A stretch of 64,000 bases of DNA from Paenibacillus sp. FSL R7-0204 (lineage in GTDB: Bacteria; Bacillota; Bacilli; Paenibacillales; Paenibacillaceae). Both the position numbers and the translations under genes were made by a program. The notes under the pieces were generated by a model, which saw nothing but the letters and a program-made list of their open reading frames with translations, was not told the origin of the DNA and did not search any database. Positions 51,301 through 63,100 of the stretch are shown piece by piece. The first letter of the stretch is position 1. Every line of letters starts with the position of its first letter. The stretch covers positions 5,146,001 through 5,210,000 of the forward strand of contig NZ_JBBOCA010000001.1 in the NCBI RefSeq assembly GCF_038002225.1. Reading direction: 5' to 3'.

Positions 51301-54300
51301 CTACAGACCCGGCGAATCCGCCGACATAGGAGCCTAATCTGCCGCTGACATTCAGCTTGCCTGTGGCATAGGAATTCTTGATTGCTCCCGCAGTTGTACC
51401 GTTCTCACCCAGGAGTCCGGCAAAACCGCCTGCATACATCGTATTATCCTGATTGGTATCTGTGATCACTACCGGAATATCCGTATGGGTATTCGTAATC
51501 AGGACATGATCGGCCATTCCGATCACCCCGCCGACGCGTGTATTCGGTACCGATTCACCCAGTGTAACCGCCGATCCGATAGTGATGGACTGTCCTGAGC
51601 CGGAGATGACTTTACTGTAATGAATCTCTCCGCCGTCTCCCCAGCCGACAAGTCCGCCGGCATTAATTACTCTGCTGTTATCCGTGTTCACACCGCTTCT
51701 GACAATGGTATCCACAATGATACCGTTACTGTATCCGGCTACTCCGCCTGCACTCACGGTATTGCCGCCGGTTACCTTCAGACCGGAGGCAACCTCTGAG
51801 CTGTAGATGGAGGCATCCGTATTCTTGCCTGTCAAACCACCTGCATAGAGGTCAGCACGATGGTCTGTTCCGGTGACTGTGATCTGTCCATCATGAACCT
51901 TAGCAATGTAGATCCCTTTATACAGCGGATATGCCTTGCCAAAATCAAAGCCCTGATTGATATCCTGGGCTGAGATCGTTCCGGCGATCCCGCCGACAGT
52001 GGCCTCACCGCTCTTCGCCGCAGCTTGAAGCTCAGGTGACGAATCTGCGTTGTAGATGATGGAGTTATCACTCTCTCCCACAATACCTCCGGCAGTGATC
52101 ACCTCACCGGCAGCCTGCAACGAAGCCTTGAACTTGGCGTCATTGATCGCCGTCCGGGAAGCTGATCCGGCAATCCCGCCGAGCACAGCCTTCAAGCTGT
52201 CGCTGGTCGTAGCCAGCTTCACGCCTGACACTGCTGCACGTTCAAGATCGAAGCTGCTGCTGTTATCTGCAGAACGGGCCAGCATTCCGCCGAGTCTGCC
52301 TTCCTTCGCGCCCACAACACCGCCAGCCGTACCATTAGCTGTCAGCTGCACACCGCTGCCGGAGCCGGTTACTGTAACATTGCGGATGATGTTCCCTTGA
52401 TCGGATTGACCGATCATACCGCCAAGGCTGGAGCCAAGCCCCCGCGCTTCCAGGGTTCCGTCTGCAAAGCTCACGGTCAGCCCTTCAGCTTGACCGCTCT
52501 GGTAATGTCCAACCAGTCCGCCAACAGTGGCTTCCATTCCTGTTGAAGAGATCCGGTATCTTGAGTTCACTTCAAGGGCCAGGCCTGTCACATTACCATT
52601 CTGAACTCCGATAATTCCGCCGATAACAGCACGGTCAGCCGCACTGCCGATGCTGCCGTCCTTATCGTGAATAACATAAGTGTCAGCTGTAATATCCGCT
52701 GTGTTGTCGCCGATCAGACCGCCGGCGATACCGCCTTCAGCTACCGTCTCAATCCGGCTTCCGCCGTCCAGCGTAAGCTGCAGACCGGCAACACTGCCTG
52801 AGTTCTGGCCGATGATGCCGCCAACAATACTGCCGCTGACCTTCACGCCGCCAAGCAGCTTAAGGTCGACATTCTTGACTGTACCCAGATTCGTCCCGGC
52901 CAATACGCCGGTGTAGCCGTTGCCGCCAACCGCGAGCGGCTCAAGGTTCATGTTCTGCACTGTAGCAGTAGCTCCAATGATTCCGAACAACCCGGAATGC
53001 GTGTATACCGGCTGCAGGGTCAGGCCGTCGATTAGCAGGCTTTTCCCGTCGAACATTCCTTCAAACGGATTAGCCTCTTTGTCACCGATAGGCACCCACT
53101 GCTTGGATTGGATATGGATCGGATTCAGCACGGTCACCGTTCTGTCCTTGAAGCTGAATTGCTCTACACCGGCAATGGTGCCGTTGACAATTCCCGCCAG
53201 ACCGGCAAGCTCAGCCTCCGAGGTGATCTCGAAGCCGATTGCATCCTTATCCTTCGTGTACCAGTTGATATTGGCATTTACGTTATTGCCGTTGTCTCCG
53301 CCGCCGGTATTGGCAGTGCGGTTGACTTCAGGATAGCGGTATGCCGCGCTCAGCGAGCCGTATTTCCAGGCTCCCTCGAAATCCCAGCCCGACAAGCCCG
53401 GGAATACCGTTCTGTCCTTCAGTGTCTCCGACAGAATAGTGGTCAGCCGGACATGCACATTCAGCCAGCGGTGATTGCCCTCTGCGAAATCAGGCAGATC
53501 GCGGTTGATATTCAGTCCTTCATCTTTAATATAGTAGGATTTATAGAGCAGTTCTTTACTTGCATTATCATAACGTCCGGCGAAACCGCCGGCATAAGCG
53601 GTCTTTTTCTCCGCTACATTAACCTCTGCTGCTGAGTAGACGTTGCTTATTTTACCGTTTGTAATTCTGCCAACGAAGCCGCCGGCGTAAGAATTATCGT
53701 TCGCAGCGTTAACACTTTTCGCTACATAGGAATTCTTGACCGTTCCGCCGGACAGCTCTCCGATCAGACCGCCGACAATGGTATAGACTTTGTTCGCTGT
53801 AACCTTGGAAGCGGAGTAGGATTGCTCCACCGTACCGGCTGTATTTCTGCCGATCAGTCCGCCCAGGTAGACCGAACCGCTTGATGTTCCTTGGGCATTG
53901 CCCGTCACATCAATATCTACATAAGAGCCAATGACTGCACCAGCATTGCTGCCTACTAATCCTCCGGCATGTGTGCCTGTCCCCTCAATGGTCAGGTTCG
54001 CATTGGAATACGTGTAATAGAGTGTTCCTGAAGCCGTGTTCACACCGGCCAGACCGCCAATGAGGGAGGAATTGCCTCTGGAGATCACCGAGATTTTATC
54101 GGTAATGCTGTTGTTGGCAATCAGCGTACGGTTCTCACCGACCATACCGCCCACAATGGCATTTGAGGAGGTAGCTGAGACCGTACCCAGTGTCCGGGTA
54201 TTCTGAATCGTGCTGACCGAGGTTGCAGGACTCAGCACCGGATCAATACTCTGGGCCGCATTGAGGCCCACAATGCCCCCGGCATAAGAGGACAATGCAC

Positions 54301-57028
54301 CGTCGTTAGCCTTCAGATTCAGACCGCTGATATAAGTGTCCACAATAATGCCTGTAGCACTGCCGTGGTTATATCCGGCCACCCCGCCTGCTGTAGCGCG
54401 CGGCGCGTTAATGGTCAGACTCACCGCTGATCCTACCAGACGTTCCAGCCTGGAGGACTCATTGTAGCCTACAATCCCGCCAATATAAGCATCTGCAGCC
54501 GCTGGCCCCGCCAGAATCAGCATATTCTCCACATTGATCTTTTTGCTGTCACTGCTGATGCTGCTGTTCGTAAGGGTGCCTGCCAGACCGCCGACAGACG
54601 GCTTCGCCGCTTGCGCCTGGATAAGCATCAGAGCGCCATTTTCCGCGTTCACTTCCGGCATTGTAATATCTGTCGTTGCCGCTGCTCCAACGATCGCTCC
54701 AGCTTTGGCATCCGCCGCTGTCAGCGTAATCATCGGTTCAGCACCGGGAACATTCAGTACAGCAGATGCAATGCCTGCACGTGCTTCAGGCGCCGATGCT
54801 CCTTCGGAATGTCCGGCGATTCCGCCCGCTAACGCACGGACACCGCTGGCTTCAATAGACAACTGGGTCACTGTAGCGTTAACCAGCTGTCCGGCATTGA
54901 AGCCGGTATTCCCGCCAAGCTGGTTATCCGCACCACTTGCAGTGATAACTACATTCTCTGCATGATTGTAAGGAGTGGCTGCGGCCGAATGGTTCTCGCC
55001 GAACATACCGCCGGCTTTTACCGAAGCGCCTGTAGCCTTAATCTCAATACGATTCGTGTGCCCGTTGAACTGGGCAGCCGAGTTATGCCCTGCGCCGCCG
55101 CCGAAGCTTACCTTGTCGGCCTTCAGTTCTGTAACGATATCCTGGACATCTACAGGCACAGCTACAGTACCGATTACCGCATCAGCAGTCAGCTTGCCTG
55201 CTACGCCGCCGATTGTATATCCGCTGGTTCCGGCTTCATTCAGGAAGCTGATCCGTGCAGCTTTACCGCCGTTCAGCGTCAGAGGCTTGGTGTTCAAGCC
55301 TACAAGTCCGCCAAACGTGACATTATACTGCCCGTCTGCCGCACCTGCTACCGCAGCCTGGAGCACCAAGGTGCTGTAGCCTGCCGATTCAGCATCTCCC
55401 GCAATAACTCCGGTTACCGTTCCCTGTGCATTACCGGCAATCCCGCCGACAACGCCGCCAGCCGAAGTCACTTGAAGCGTTGCATATTTAATAGAAGAAT
55501 TAGTCACGGTTCCTTCCAGATAACCGGCGATTCCGCCGATGGTACCATCGGAAGTGATATTCAGATGACCCGCTGTAGTCTTGCCGGTCACTGCCGATGC
55601 AATGGTTCCGCCGATTTCGTAACCAACGGTACCACCTGTGTATACATCCGCAGTACCATTAACCTTCAGTTCGCCTGTGGAAGAGGTCTGGGTGATGTTC
55701 CCGCCTGCATCATAACCGGCAATCCCGCCTGTGTAGACTCCTTTACCGCCGTTAACTGAGATCAGCTTTCTATTCTCGAATACTCCTGCCGTAGCGTTGC
55801 TGGTAACCAAGCCGCCTGCGGCATATCCGACGAATCCGCCGGTAGCTACATTCTCTGCGCCTGTTGCTGTAATCTGCTGAATATTCGCATAAGGATGCGT
55901 CCAGGTGAATTTGCTGCCGGTATATCCGGCAATCCCGCCTGTATATACGTTCTTGCCGCCGTTATTGGTAACCGGCGCTGTATTTACAAAGGTAATGGAA
56001 GCCGCTTCGCTTGCTACCGTACCAGTTGCACCAACCAGTGCCCCGGCTGCCGAGTTCACTGCCGCAGCTGCATTAACGGTAACTGCACCATTATTGGTAG
56101 TCATGTTGGAGAACACGACGGTGTTGTCTACTTTGCCGACAATCCCGCCTGCCGCAACCTGATTCCCGCCGGCAATGGTAACTGCCGCCGTATTGATGAT
56201 TGGAGTATCTTCATCATTTAGACGAAGCGATCCTGTCGTATGCCCTGCGATCCCGCCCGCGGTGAGCACGGAACTGTCCGTCCCCTGGGCAAGAATCGCT
56301 CCATTGTTGACCACTTTTTTGATGATAATGCCTCTGGCGTCACCATAGCCCAACATTCCGCCAACATCGGCTGAACCATACGCTGTCACCGCTGCGTTAT
56401 TGATAGAGTTCGAGATCATCCCTTCGCCCATCCCGACAATACCGCCCGTGTAGGAGTGGTACAGAGAAGCGTCCGAAGTGATATTGATCTGGTTAGTAAT
56501 GTCAAAAACAATGCTGCTGCCGCTCATTTTACCTACGGCAGAGCCGGCATAGACATCATAGGTTACACCGGTCACAGAGATGGTGCCTGATTCAAAAATC
56601 AGGCCGCCTACTGTACCGCCTACCATGTTCCCTACCAGACCCTGGTAAGAACGGTTCGCTACTACATTCAAACCGTTAATCTTCTTCATTAATCCGCCTT
56701 CCGTGATTAATGTTCCCCGGAAGGGATGCTCGGCTGTACCGATTGGCACCCACTGGTAAGCGGAGAGATCCAGGTTGCCGGTAATCTCCATAATTTTACC
56801 TCTTAGACCGTTTACGGTACCTTCATTGACGAGCTTGGCTACACCTGCCAGCTCTTCAGCAGTCTTTATTTTGAAGGTATCATTCGTTGGCACGTACCAC
56901 TCGGTCCTAGCCGCGCTGTCCCAGGTCTGCGGATCAGCCTTGGCCATGATGCCTCCGGCAACTGCGGCAACGACAATTACCGCCAGTGCTATTAGATAAC
57001 CTATCCATGATTTTCGCTTCAAAGCCAT
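48308..57028 (-). CDS. Giant GLUG-repeat surface protein with SLH cell-wall anchor
   Basis: About 2906 aa. An N-terminal signal (SWIGYLIALAVIVVAAVAGG) is followed by some 2500 residues of GLUG-type repeats (GGIAGY, GGLVG, GGFAG...NSY) likely forming beta-helices. Two chitobiase-C-terminal-like domains (IYYTLDGTTPT and IYYTTDGSIPT) around a Pro/Gly linker, then three SLH domains, complete it. Three larger modules each open with an ELAG..W.PI....G..I.GL block (near 57.0-56.7, 53.3-53.0 and 50.9-50.6 kb). ATG at 57028 has AGGTGG upstream. It should be displayed on the S-layer or wall polysaccharide as an adhesin or matrix protein. Confidence 0.9.
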   Translation of the reverse strand: MALKRKSWIGYLIALAVIVVAAVAGGIMAKADPQTWDSAARTEWYVPTNDTFKIKTAEELAGVAKLVNEGTVNGLRGKIMEITGNLDLSAYQWVPIGTAEHPFRGTLITEGGLMKKINGLNVVANRSYQGLVGNMVGGTVGGLIFESGTISVTGVTYDVYAGSAVGKMSGSSIVFDITNQINITSDASLYHSYTGGIVGMGEGMISNSINNAAVTAYGSADVGGMLGYGDARGIIIKKVVNNGAILAQGTDSSVLTAGGIAGHTTGSLRLNDEDTPIINTAAVTIAGGNQVAAGGIVGKVDNTVVFSNMTTNNGAVTVNAAAAVNSAAGALVGATGTVASEAASITFVNTAPVTNNGGKNVYTGGIAGYTGSKFTWTHPYANIQQITATGAENVATGGFVGYAAGGLVTSNATAGVFENRKLISVNGGKGVYTGGIAGYDAGGNITQTSSTGELKVNGTADVYTGGTVGYEIGGTIASAVTGKTTAGHLNITSDGTIGGIAGYLEGTVTNSSIKYATLQVTSAGGVVGGIAGNAQGTVTGVIAGDAESAGYSTLVLQAAVAGAADGQYNVTFGGLVGLNTKPLTLNGGKAARISFLNEAGTSGYTIGGVAGKLTADAVIGTVAVPVDVQDIVTELKADKVSFGGGAGHNSAAQFNGHTNRIEIKATGASVKAGGMFGENHSAAATPYNHAENVVITASGADNQLGGNTGFNAGQLVNATVTQLSIEASGVRALAGGIAGHSEGASAPEARAGIASAVLNVPGAEPMITLTAADAKAGAIVGAAATTDITMPEVNAENGALMLIQAQAAKPSVGGLAGTLTNSSISSDSKKINVENMLILAGPAAADAYIGGIVGYNESSRLERLVGSAVSLTINAPRATAGGVAGYNHGSATGIIVDTYISGLNLKANDGALSSYAGGIVGLNAAQSIDPVLSPATSVSTIQNTRTLGTVSATSSNAIVGGMVGENRTLIANNSITDKISVISRGNSSLIGGLAGVNTASGTLYYTYSNANLTIEGTGTHAGGLVGSNAGAVIGSYVDIDVTGNAQGTSSGSVYLGGLIGRNTAGTVEQSYSASKVTANKVYTIVGGLIGELSGGTVKNSYVAKSVNAANDNSYAGGFVGRITNGKISNVYSAAEVNVAEKKTAYAGGFAGRYDNASKELLYKSYYIKDEGLNINRDLPDFAEGNHRWLNVHVRLTTILSETLKDRTVFPGLSGWDFEGAWKYGSLSAAYRYPEVNRTANTGGGDNGNNVNANINWYTKDKDAIGFEITSEAELAGLAGIVNGTIAGVEQFSFKDRTVTVLNPIHIQSKQWVPIGDKEANPFEGMFDGKSLLIDGLTLQPVYTHSGLFGIIGATATVQNMNLEPLAVGGNGYTGVLAGTNLGTVKNVDLKLLGGVKVSGSIVGGIIGQNSGSVAGLQLTLDGGSRIETVAEGGIAGGLIGDNTADITADTYVIHDKDGSIGSAADRAVIGGIIGVQNGNVTGLALEVNSRYRISSTGMEATVGGLVGHYQSGQAEGLTVSFADGTLEARGLGSSLGGMIGQSDQGNIIRNVTVTGSGSGVQLTANGTAGGVVGAKEGRLGGMLARSADNSSSFDLERAAVSGVKLATTSDSLKAVLGGIAGSASRTAINDAKFKASLQAAGEVITAGGIVGESDNSIIYNADSSPELQAAAKSGEATVGGIAGTISAQDINQGFDFGKAYPLYKGIYIAKVHDGQITVTGTDHRADLYAGGLTGKNTDASIYSSEVASGLKVTGGNTVSAGGVAGYSNGIIVDTIVRSGVNTDNSRVINAGGLVGWGDGGEIHYSKVISGSGQSITIGSAVTLGESVPNTRVGGVIGMADHVLITNTHTDIPVVITDTNQDNTMYAGGFAGLLGENGTTAGAIKNSYATGKLNVSGRLGSYVGGFAGSVDHYSITDSYASGDISNTGFDTRSGGFAASVERSGSISKSYALQNKLSTVGVKSSTRSYNGGFAGYNDGTLTSVYANVPQITVAVAGNNVSTGALVGYNFRDGKIISSSYTGTLAAVGRNTGAAAAAVNTAAVNPLASGLWSIDYDTTFLNDLTDGAITVQTPLQLAGAVMFYNETGLDYYKLFNRTAEDKPELATILLSADIDLAGRYWTAFDSFTGVFDGQGHTLNGLSLKASGQQTAGFIKDNRGQLLNVNFTGAELFGAVNAGIAAGINHTGAVIQNVKVSGSVAGSAAAGGGAGVNQGTLEKVTNEGVKLAGAGRIGGITGSNAGVIHQAVSKGNIDGSSALAAGGIAGENSAEGSITESLVYGDIRVASAQAIAGGISGLNAGEIKNSYSAATVLAEGMSTAWAGGIAGLAESGSITSSLNTGEVKAGVKGKIQPLQAFFGGIAGQKSDNATISGSLFNRQMLKNNIAYYNLNGQPVAGASSGAMGLLGTELTGANLPAGLDAGVWTAQNTFYPVLASFNGTTEGTLASAAVILNPQDLINRVGSAFHMSSGGALSWSADPSKAVVNGTTGSLISGGSAVLKATAGGQSRNIAINTAALQYPSAAVAPTATPADKNFTTEVKVELATGEQGGSIYYTLDGTTPTETSQMYSGPIDLKSTTTVRAVTIAPGKEYSPVAAWTWTLVVPNPGTNPGPGTSPGGGPGPAAPLPSPAPVPAAPAITAVAGTSTVTGDSEAPVKIAKNSKLALTAPEGQTIYYTTDGSIPTTKSTKYTGELLITKSMTIKAITDKDDKVITIEYAVENAKYSLKSNSGEIKYMTAYPNGLFMPNAAITRYELIQSLAPLLDMEEVNVGNLFNDVNAENEGLTGFFASAGIIEGFPEGGFGGTKGLTRAEFSKIMTTVLKLDVTGAGVTKQKDLRGHWAEKYVNALSQAGYVQGFPDGTFKPGTPITRAQAVVLINRIAGTKKLTVTAARFKDLPATHWAYKDIMSVVK

Positions 57029-57077
57029 ATTGACACCACCTGAATAGTATTGTGACTTAAGGATTTCCCAGAGAAGT

Positions 57078-57107
57078 GTGCCCGCCCGCTTGCGAGCGAA
57101 CGGGCAC
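57078..57107 (-). other. Stable hairpin between the two giant genes
   Basis: 13-bp imperfect stem GTGCCCGTTCGCT / AGCGGGCGGGCAC with a four-base loop, directly after the upstream stop. No T-run follows, so it may limit or process the transcript rather than end it. Confidence 0.6.
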
Positions 57108-57114
57108 ATCCTTG

Positions 57115-60100
57115 TTATTGCTTGGCTGTAATGAACTGATCAAGCCGGATGGCAATGGCTGCCGCCTGCTCACGCGTAAGCGGAGTGGACGGGTTCACCT
57201 TATTGCCTTCTCCGAGAATAATGCCGTTCTTGATGCTAATTGCCACTGCTTGTCTTGCCCATGCCGGAACCTTGCCCTTGTCAGTGAAACCGCTGAGGAT
57301 CGAAGTGACTTCGTCCTCGCTAAGTTCACTGCCCGGATTAACCTGATTCAGCAATCTTCCGAGCATCGTCATCGCTTCAACTCTTGTCAGCGTATCCTTA
57401 GGCGCATACTTGCCGCCTTCAAGACCAGTGACAATACCCAGCTCTGTAGCAATGGAGACGCTACGGTTATACCAGCTGCTGGCGCTGACATCACTGAAGC
57501 CTGCCGAAGCTGCCTGCTTGTTCATGAGACCTGCAACACGCAGCAGAATGGTTGGATATTCTGCCCGGGTCACTTTGCCTGCCGGATCGAACAATTCCGC
57601 AGATTTCCCTAGAACGAACAGCTTGGCGGATGCCGCAGCGATGCCTTCCTTACCCCAGCCTGAAGGCATATCCTTGAAGGTCTTCAGGTTGCGTATGAAG
57701 AAGAGGCTGCCTTCGCCCGTCAGCTGTACATTCACTGCCGTGCCGCTGCTGTCAAGCTTCCACGGTACCGTTGTCCAGTTGCCGTCTTTATCCTTAAGCA
57801 CCATGGCCGTAATCTCCTTGGCCGCAAGCGGCGCAGGAATGGCAATCTTGGCTGCAAGCGCCGGCGTCCAGCTGCTCTTCAGCAGGTTAACGTTCACCGT
57901 TACGCCTTGCCCTGCCGCCATCAGCGTGAAGCCTTGCTGATCCGCAATTGCCTTCATCGCCTGCTGGTCAGCAGTACTATTACCGCCAATGCCGATAGTA
58001 AGTCCGGCGGTTACACTTGCAAGATTCTCAGGATCAATGACCAATTGGCCCATAGGAACTTCAATCACAATCTTCTTCTTCGCAGTCAGCTGCTGCTGAA
58101 CCACACTCTGGTCTACACGGATACTGAATGCTTTGGCATTCGGATCGGTGGAGCTTACTGTGAGGTCACTGCCTGCTGCAGCTTCTTTATCCGTAATCCG
58201 GACGATAGCCGTAAGTCCATCCCACTCTGCTGTCACGGCCTGGCCGTTGACGGTAATCTGGGCTGCCTGTTCCGGTGCTTGTTCTTCAACAACTCCCGGT
58301 ACGGCAGCGCCGCCTCCACCGCCAGCACCGCCTCCACCGCCTGAACCACTGCTAGTCCAGACCGATGCAGCTACACTGCCGGAAGCCTTAACCAGCTTGT
58401 CCACAGAGGTACGCTTAGCCAGCACAATGGTGGCACCTGGATGAGCAGTTACTATACCATCGAGGGGAAGCAGACTCCATGAGCTTACATTATCTTTATA
58501 TATCAGTACTTCAGGACTTGACGAGAAGACCTTGTAAGCGATCTGCTGTCCAGTCATATCTCCGGCGGAAGTCACCGTAATCTTCGTGTGGTTGTTGTCT
58601 CCGCTAATCGGAGAAGATACGGCTTGCACAGTTCCTAATTTTTTGGTATCCGGAACAGCTACAGTTGCCGCAAGCATGCCCTTAAGCGTTACACCCTCGG
58701 ACACCTTATACTCTGCCTCAATCAGGCTGGAGCCGGTGGCAAGTGCGGTAACATTGCCTTTGGCTGACAGAGATACCGCATCACCTACAGCAACTTCATA
58801 AGTCAGGTTATCCAGATCCTTACCGGTAACCGGCTCTTCCTTGAATTTCGGCTTGCCATTGTCATCCTTGCCATCCGAAACCTTGAGATAAGCCTGGATT
58901 TGGCCTGCCGCACCCGGTGTCAGCGTCTCCGCACCCTTCAGGATCAGGGCAACCGGTACTTTGAAGCCGGCATTGGTAATATCCACAACCGCTGTGTTCT
59001 GATTGCCCGCTTCGTCCTTAGCCACAATGCTGAGGGCTACGGAAGGGTCAGCCGAGTTAATCTTCACAGTTCCGTTGAAATCACCGTTTAACGAGTCCAC
59101 GGTAAGCGGAGCAGAAATCTCAACATCCTTGTATTTCCCATCCGGCTGTAACTGACTCACAGTATAAACTGCGGCCAGCTTCGTTCCTGTAGTTGTTGTT
59201 CCGGCTACTCGAACGGCACCCTGTTCAGTACGTTCACCCGTTACCGGCTCTGTGAGATACAGCACTGGTGCGATCGTATCTACCGTCAGATACAGCATGG
59301 TTACTGAGATATCCTTAGTTGCCGTATTTCTGGCCCTGAGTTCAATCGCATACGGCCCGTCCGTCTGGAACTGGTCAAGATTCAGGATGCCTTCGCTTCC
59401 GCCGCCGGCCTTGTTCGTCAGGGCTACAGTCGCAATGGATTTGTCAGCATAGAATGCTTCCACCGTTACATTGGACTGTTTGGAAGAGAGCGTCAGCTTC
59501 TGCTTCGTTTCATTCGTTAACAGGTTCACGTAGTTCCCGGAGGAGGCATCTACCGTCCCCGATGAACTCAATACCGTCAGATCCGGCAGATTCGGAGTTG
59601 GCAGCAAGGTGCTGCTGCTCTCCCGCCGCTCGGCATAATGATAGTTCTGATGCTTGTCGGCATCCTCGGTTGGAACCGTTGCGGCACTGACGCCGATGAC
59701 GTAATTCTTCTTCACTTCCAGGCCGACATATTTCACCTTGCTCAGATCAATCACTGAGCCTTCAAGGCTGCCCTTATAGACTTCATCTGTTGTAGATACA
59801 GCCTTCCAGCCGCCAATCAGCAGACCTTCGTATTTGCCTGTGGATGCATTCCAGTAAGGCTTAAGCTCTTGTTCGGTATACAAAAGCTCTCCAAACGGAG
59901 CATATTCACTCAGTTTGCCTTCAGCATCCAGCTTCGCATCGACCACGTAGCTATGCTCGAAGCCGCTGTGTCCCCATTTCTTCGCTCCCGGCTTGAAGGA
60001 GAGTGAGAACAATCCGTTGCCGGCAGGCTCAACCTCGACATCACTGACACTCTGCGGTGCCAGCGGATCAATGACTTCAAAGCGCTGCGGCGAAGTCTTC

Positions 60101-63100
60101 GTCCCGAAGTTCGAGCTGGATTTCAGCTCGGCGCGCAGGTAGTAATTGCCTTGTCTGAGCAGCCCGCGGATATCCTCGGGATTGCCCATCAGTGTTACAT
60201 TGGTGACATCGATCACTTGGCTGCCGCTCGTGATTCCGCCGCTAACCGAGCCGCCGGCTCCGACTGGTACATCCTTGGCGATCAGCATACCCGGATCACC
60301 CGTCTGCAGAATCTCTTGACCATTCAGCATTTCCTTGCGGTTCGTCACCGCATCCTCAGCCAGATACAGGTTCACTGTATCGCCTTCGGCTGCGTTAGCC
60401 ACTTTCCAGGAGGCTGTGAACTTATTCGCATTGGAGCTGTCCTTTGCCAGGTTGACTTCACCCAGAGTAGGCAGAGTAGGAACGTTCAACAGCTTAGTGT
60501 CAACCGCCGAGACGGCTGTCAGCTTCCAAGTGCCGCCCTTTGTGGCTTCATTCTCAGGAATAATGATATAAGCTCTGCGAATATCCACTTCATTGTTCAG
60601 TCTGGATGTATCCCCAGATTTGAAGCTTGCAGGAATATATTGTGTAAAAGCATTTGCCGTAGGATCAGTATTCGTGTTATCGAACTTCACCGGATAATTT
60701 TTGCCTGACGCATCCTGCAGCTTGAATTCCGGCATTTCCTTGCTGCTGTACTCCATCTCAATGATTGCATTGCCGGCTACGCCGTCCATCGGAATCTCAT
60801 GGATTCTGCCGCCGTTCTTGACCGTAATGCCGCCTACGCCGACATTGACCGATCCGTTCTCGACATATTTGACGCCTTCTTCTACTTCGCGGTAGATAAT
60901 TTCCTGGTTCTCATCCTCGGTAGCTACCTTGGATGTGGCCAGCGTCTGTACTCCTGCACCAATTACCATCAGGCGCGGTCCAAGCTCAGGATCATCCACC
61001 ACCAGATGGATCATGCCTTCCGGCAGCTGATCGGTCGATGTGCCGAATTCGATGCCTCCACTCCAGTAATAGGTGATGCCTAAGGAGATGAACAGAATAC
61101 CGATGCTGCCCCAGACCTTGTCATTGTTGACCCCAAGGAACATACTGGACAGCGGCATGCCGCCGACAACCGGTACATCGTTCGGAATCTGCACCTTAGA
61201 GCTGATATAGCCTTCAAAATCCGTACGGTTCTTCTCCAGATTCTGTCCGACGAAGATACCCGCCTTCCCGATGATGATATCCCATCCGCCGATATCCATC
61301 TCTGCTTCCACGCGCACGAACCATGGGGTTACCCACTGCGCTTCGAGCAGCGCTTTGGTCAGCATTGGAAGCCGGTCATCTTTCTCCGCATCGGCTTTGG
61401 CAGCGAAATCAAGCTTGCCTTCCACCTTAAGGCCGGTACGCTTCACCGTCAGGTCCACATCGCCGAAGAAATACGCCGGAGCAATCCCGAACCGCATGCC
61501 TACGCCTGCTTGAATCGTCAACGGGAACGGGTCTTCTGCTGTGCCGCCAGCAATGGTGTCCGCCAGTTCACGTACAGCTCCCCGTATTGCTGTCAGGTAT
61601 GTTGCACCCGTCACCAGGATACCCGGCTGCGGAAGCTCTGCCCCGAAGGCAATCACATCCGGAAGAATCCGGCCGTCTTTTACTTTTTTGAGCGAGAATT
61701 CAATCTCCACGCCCATCATATTCTTCAGCTGTGCTGCGAACTCCAGGCCGTATTCATTACCGATCCCCTTGCCCTGCACCGCGTGTTTGATCGTAACTTT
61801 ACCGCTTGGTTTATCCGGGCCCTTCTTTTTGTCCGCGTCCTTCTTCTTATCCGGTCCGAACAAGCCCATCTCCTGATTGAGATCGAAGCCCAGAGAGGCA
61901 TCAACGCCATAGAAGCCGGCACTGTTGAAGATGACATTCTTAATTTCGGAGTTAATGATCTTCAGGGACAGCGAGCCGCCGAAGGAAATCCCATTCTCTC
62001 TAAGAATGAAGTCATTGAAGGAGAAGCCAAAACCGTCGATCGAGAAGCTTGGTGCTCCGAACAGAGACTGCTTGTTGAAGTACACATCCTCAATCATGAC
62101 CTGGCGCAGCGGATTCAATCTGTCGCCCACGCCGCCGACAGCCCATTTCAGACTGCCGTTCTGGCTGTCGTCTTCCGGATTGCCGTCATTGCCTTTCTCA
62201 TCCTTCTTATCGTCATCTTTGCCTTTATCATCATCGTCTTCCTTCTCCTTAGGATCGAAGTCCTCTTCTCCAAGCGACTTGTTGAAGCCGTTGAAGAAGT
62301 CGAGCGTCCATTCGCCTTTATGGAAGACGAATCCGCTGCTCGCTACGCTCAGCGTTCCTTCACCCTTGATGAACAAGGTATCCAGGAAAGGAAGATCGCC
62401 GGGAAGGGTGTTGCCGAAGATATCCAGCTTACCGCGTACAAAAGACAGGTCCTTACCTTTATAAGCTACAGCATCATTAATAATTGCCGGTTCTGTCTTG
62501 GTATCCACGATGACCTGCTCTTCGTCACCTGTGCCAACCTGCTTGATCATACCGCGGACAGTTACCAGAATCTCACGGTCGAATTTCGGGTCCTTGGCTT
62601 CCGCTTCTTCCTTGAATTCCTCAAAGTCCTCTTCCGTTGCAAACAGCTTGTAAGCATACATCGGAGTCTCCTTCAGCGCTTCTTCATCCATAAATTCACT
62701 GATATCGAATTTCGGATCAACTGCTTTGCTCGCTGCGCCGAACAAGGCCTTGGTTTTCTTATATTCGGTAACAGCCTTGTACAGGAACGAACCGTCCTTG
62801 AAAGGCTTGCCCGGGAACAGAGAGTTCAGCTGATCCACGAGCTCATCCTTTACAGAAGCACCGTTCGCAAGGCCGCTGATATCCACAGCTTCCTTGTACA
62901 CTGCCATTACTCCCGCTTCACGGATACGCGTGTCATTATTATCGGTGACCAGGAAGGATTGCGGAGTCGTCATATCATAGAGAGCCGCTACCTCCTCATC
63001 CCCGCCGGCATCACCTTTGTAATCAATCTCCACCTGGTATTCACCGAGCGGCAATTCCGGTCCAAGCCCGGCTTCCAGCACATTGCCGCCTGAATCCACC

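Noticed and set aside
61510..63093. 527-codon plus-strand ORF opposite the second giant SLH gene
   Set aside because: Arises from codon bias of the real gene on the other strand; no ribosome site and no recognisable domain.
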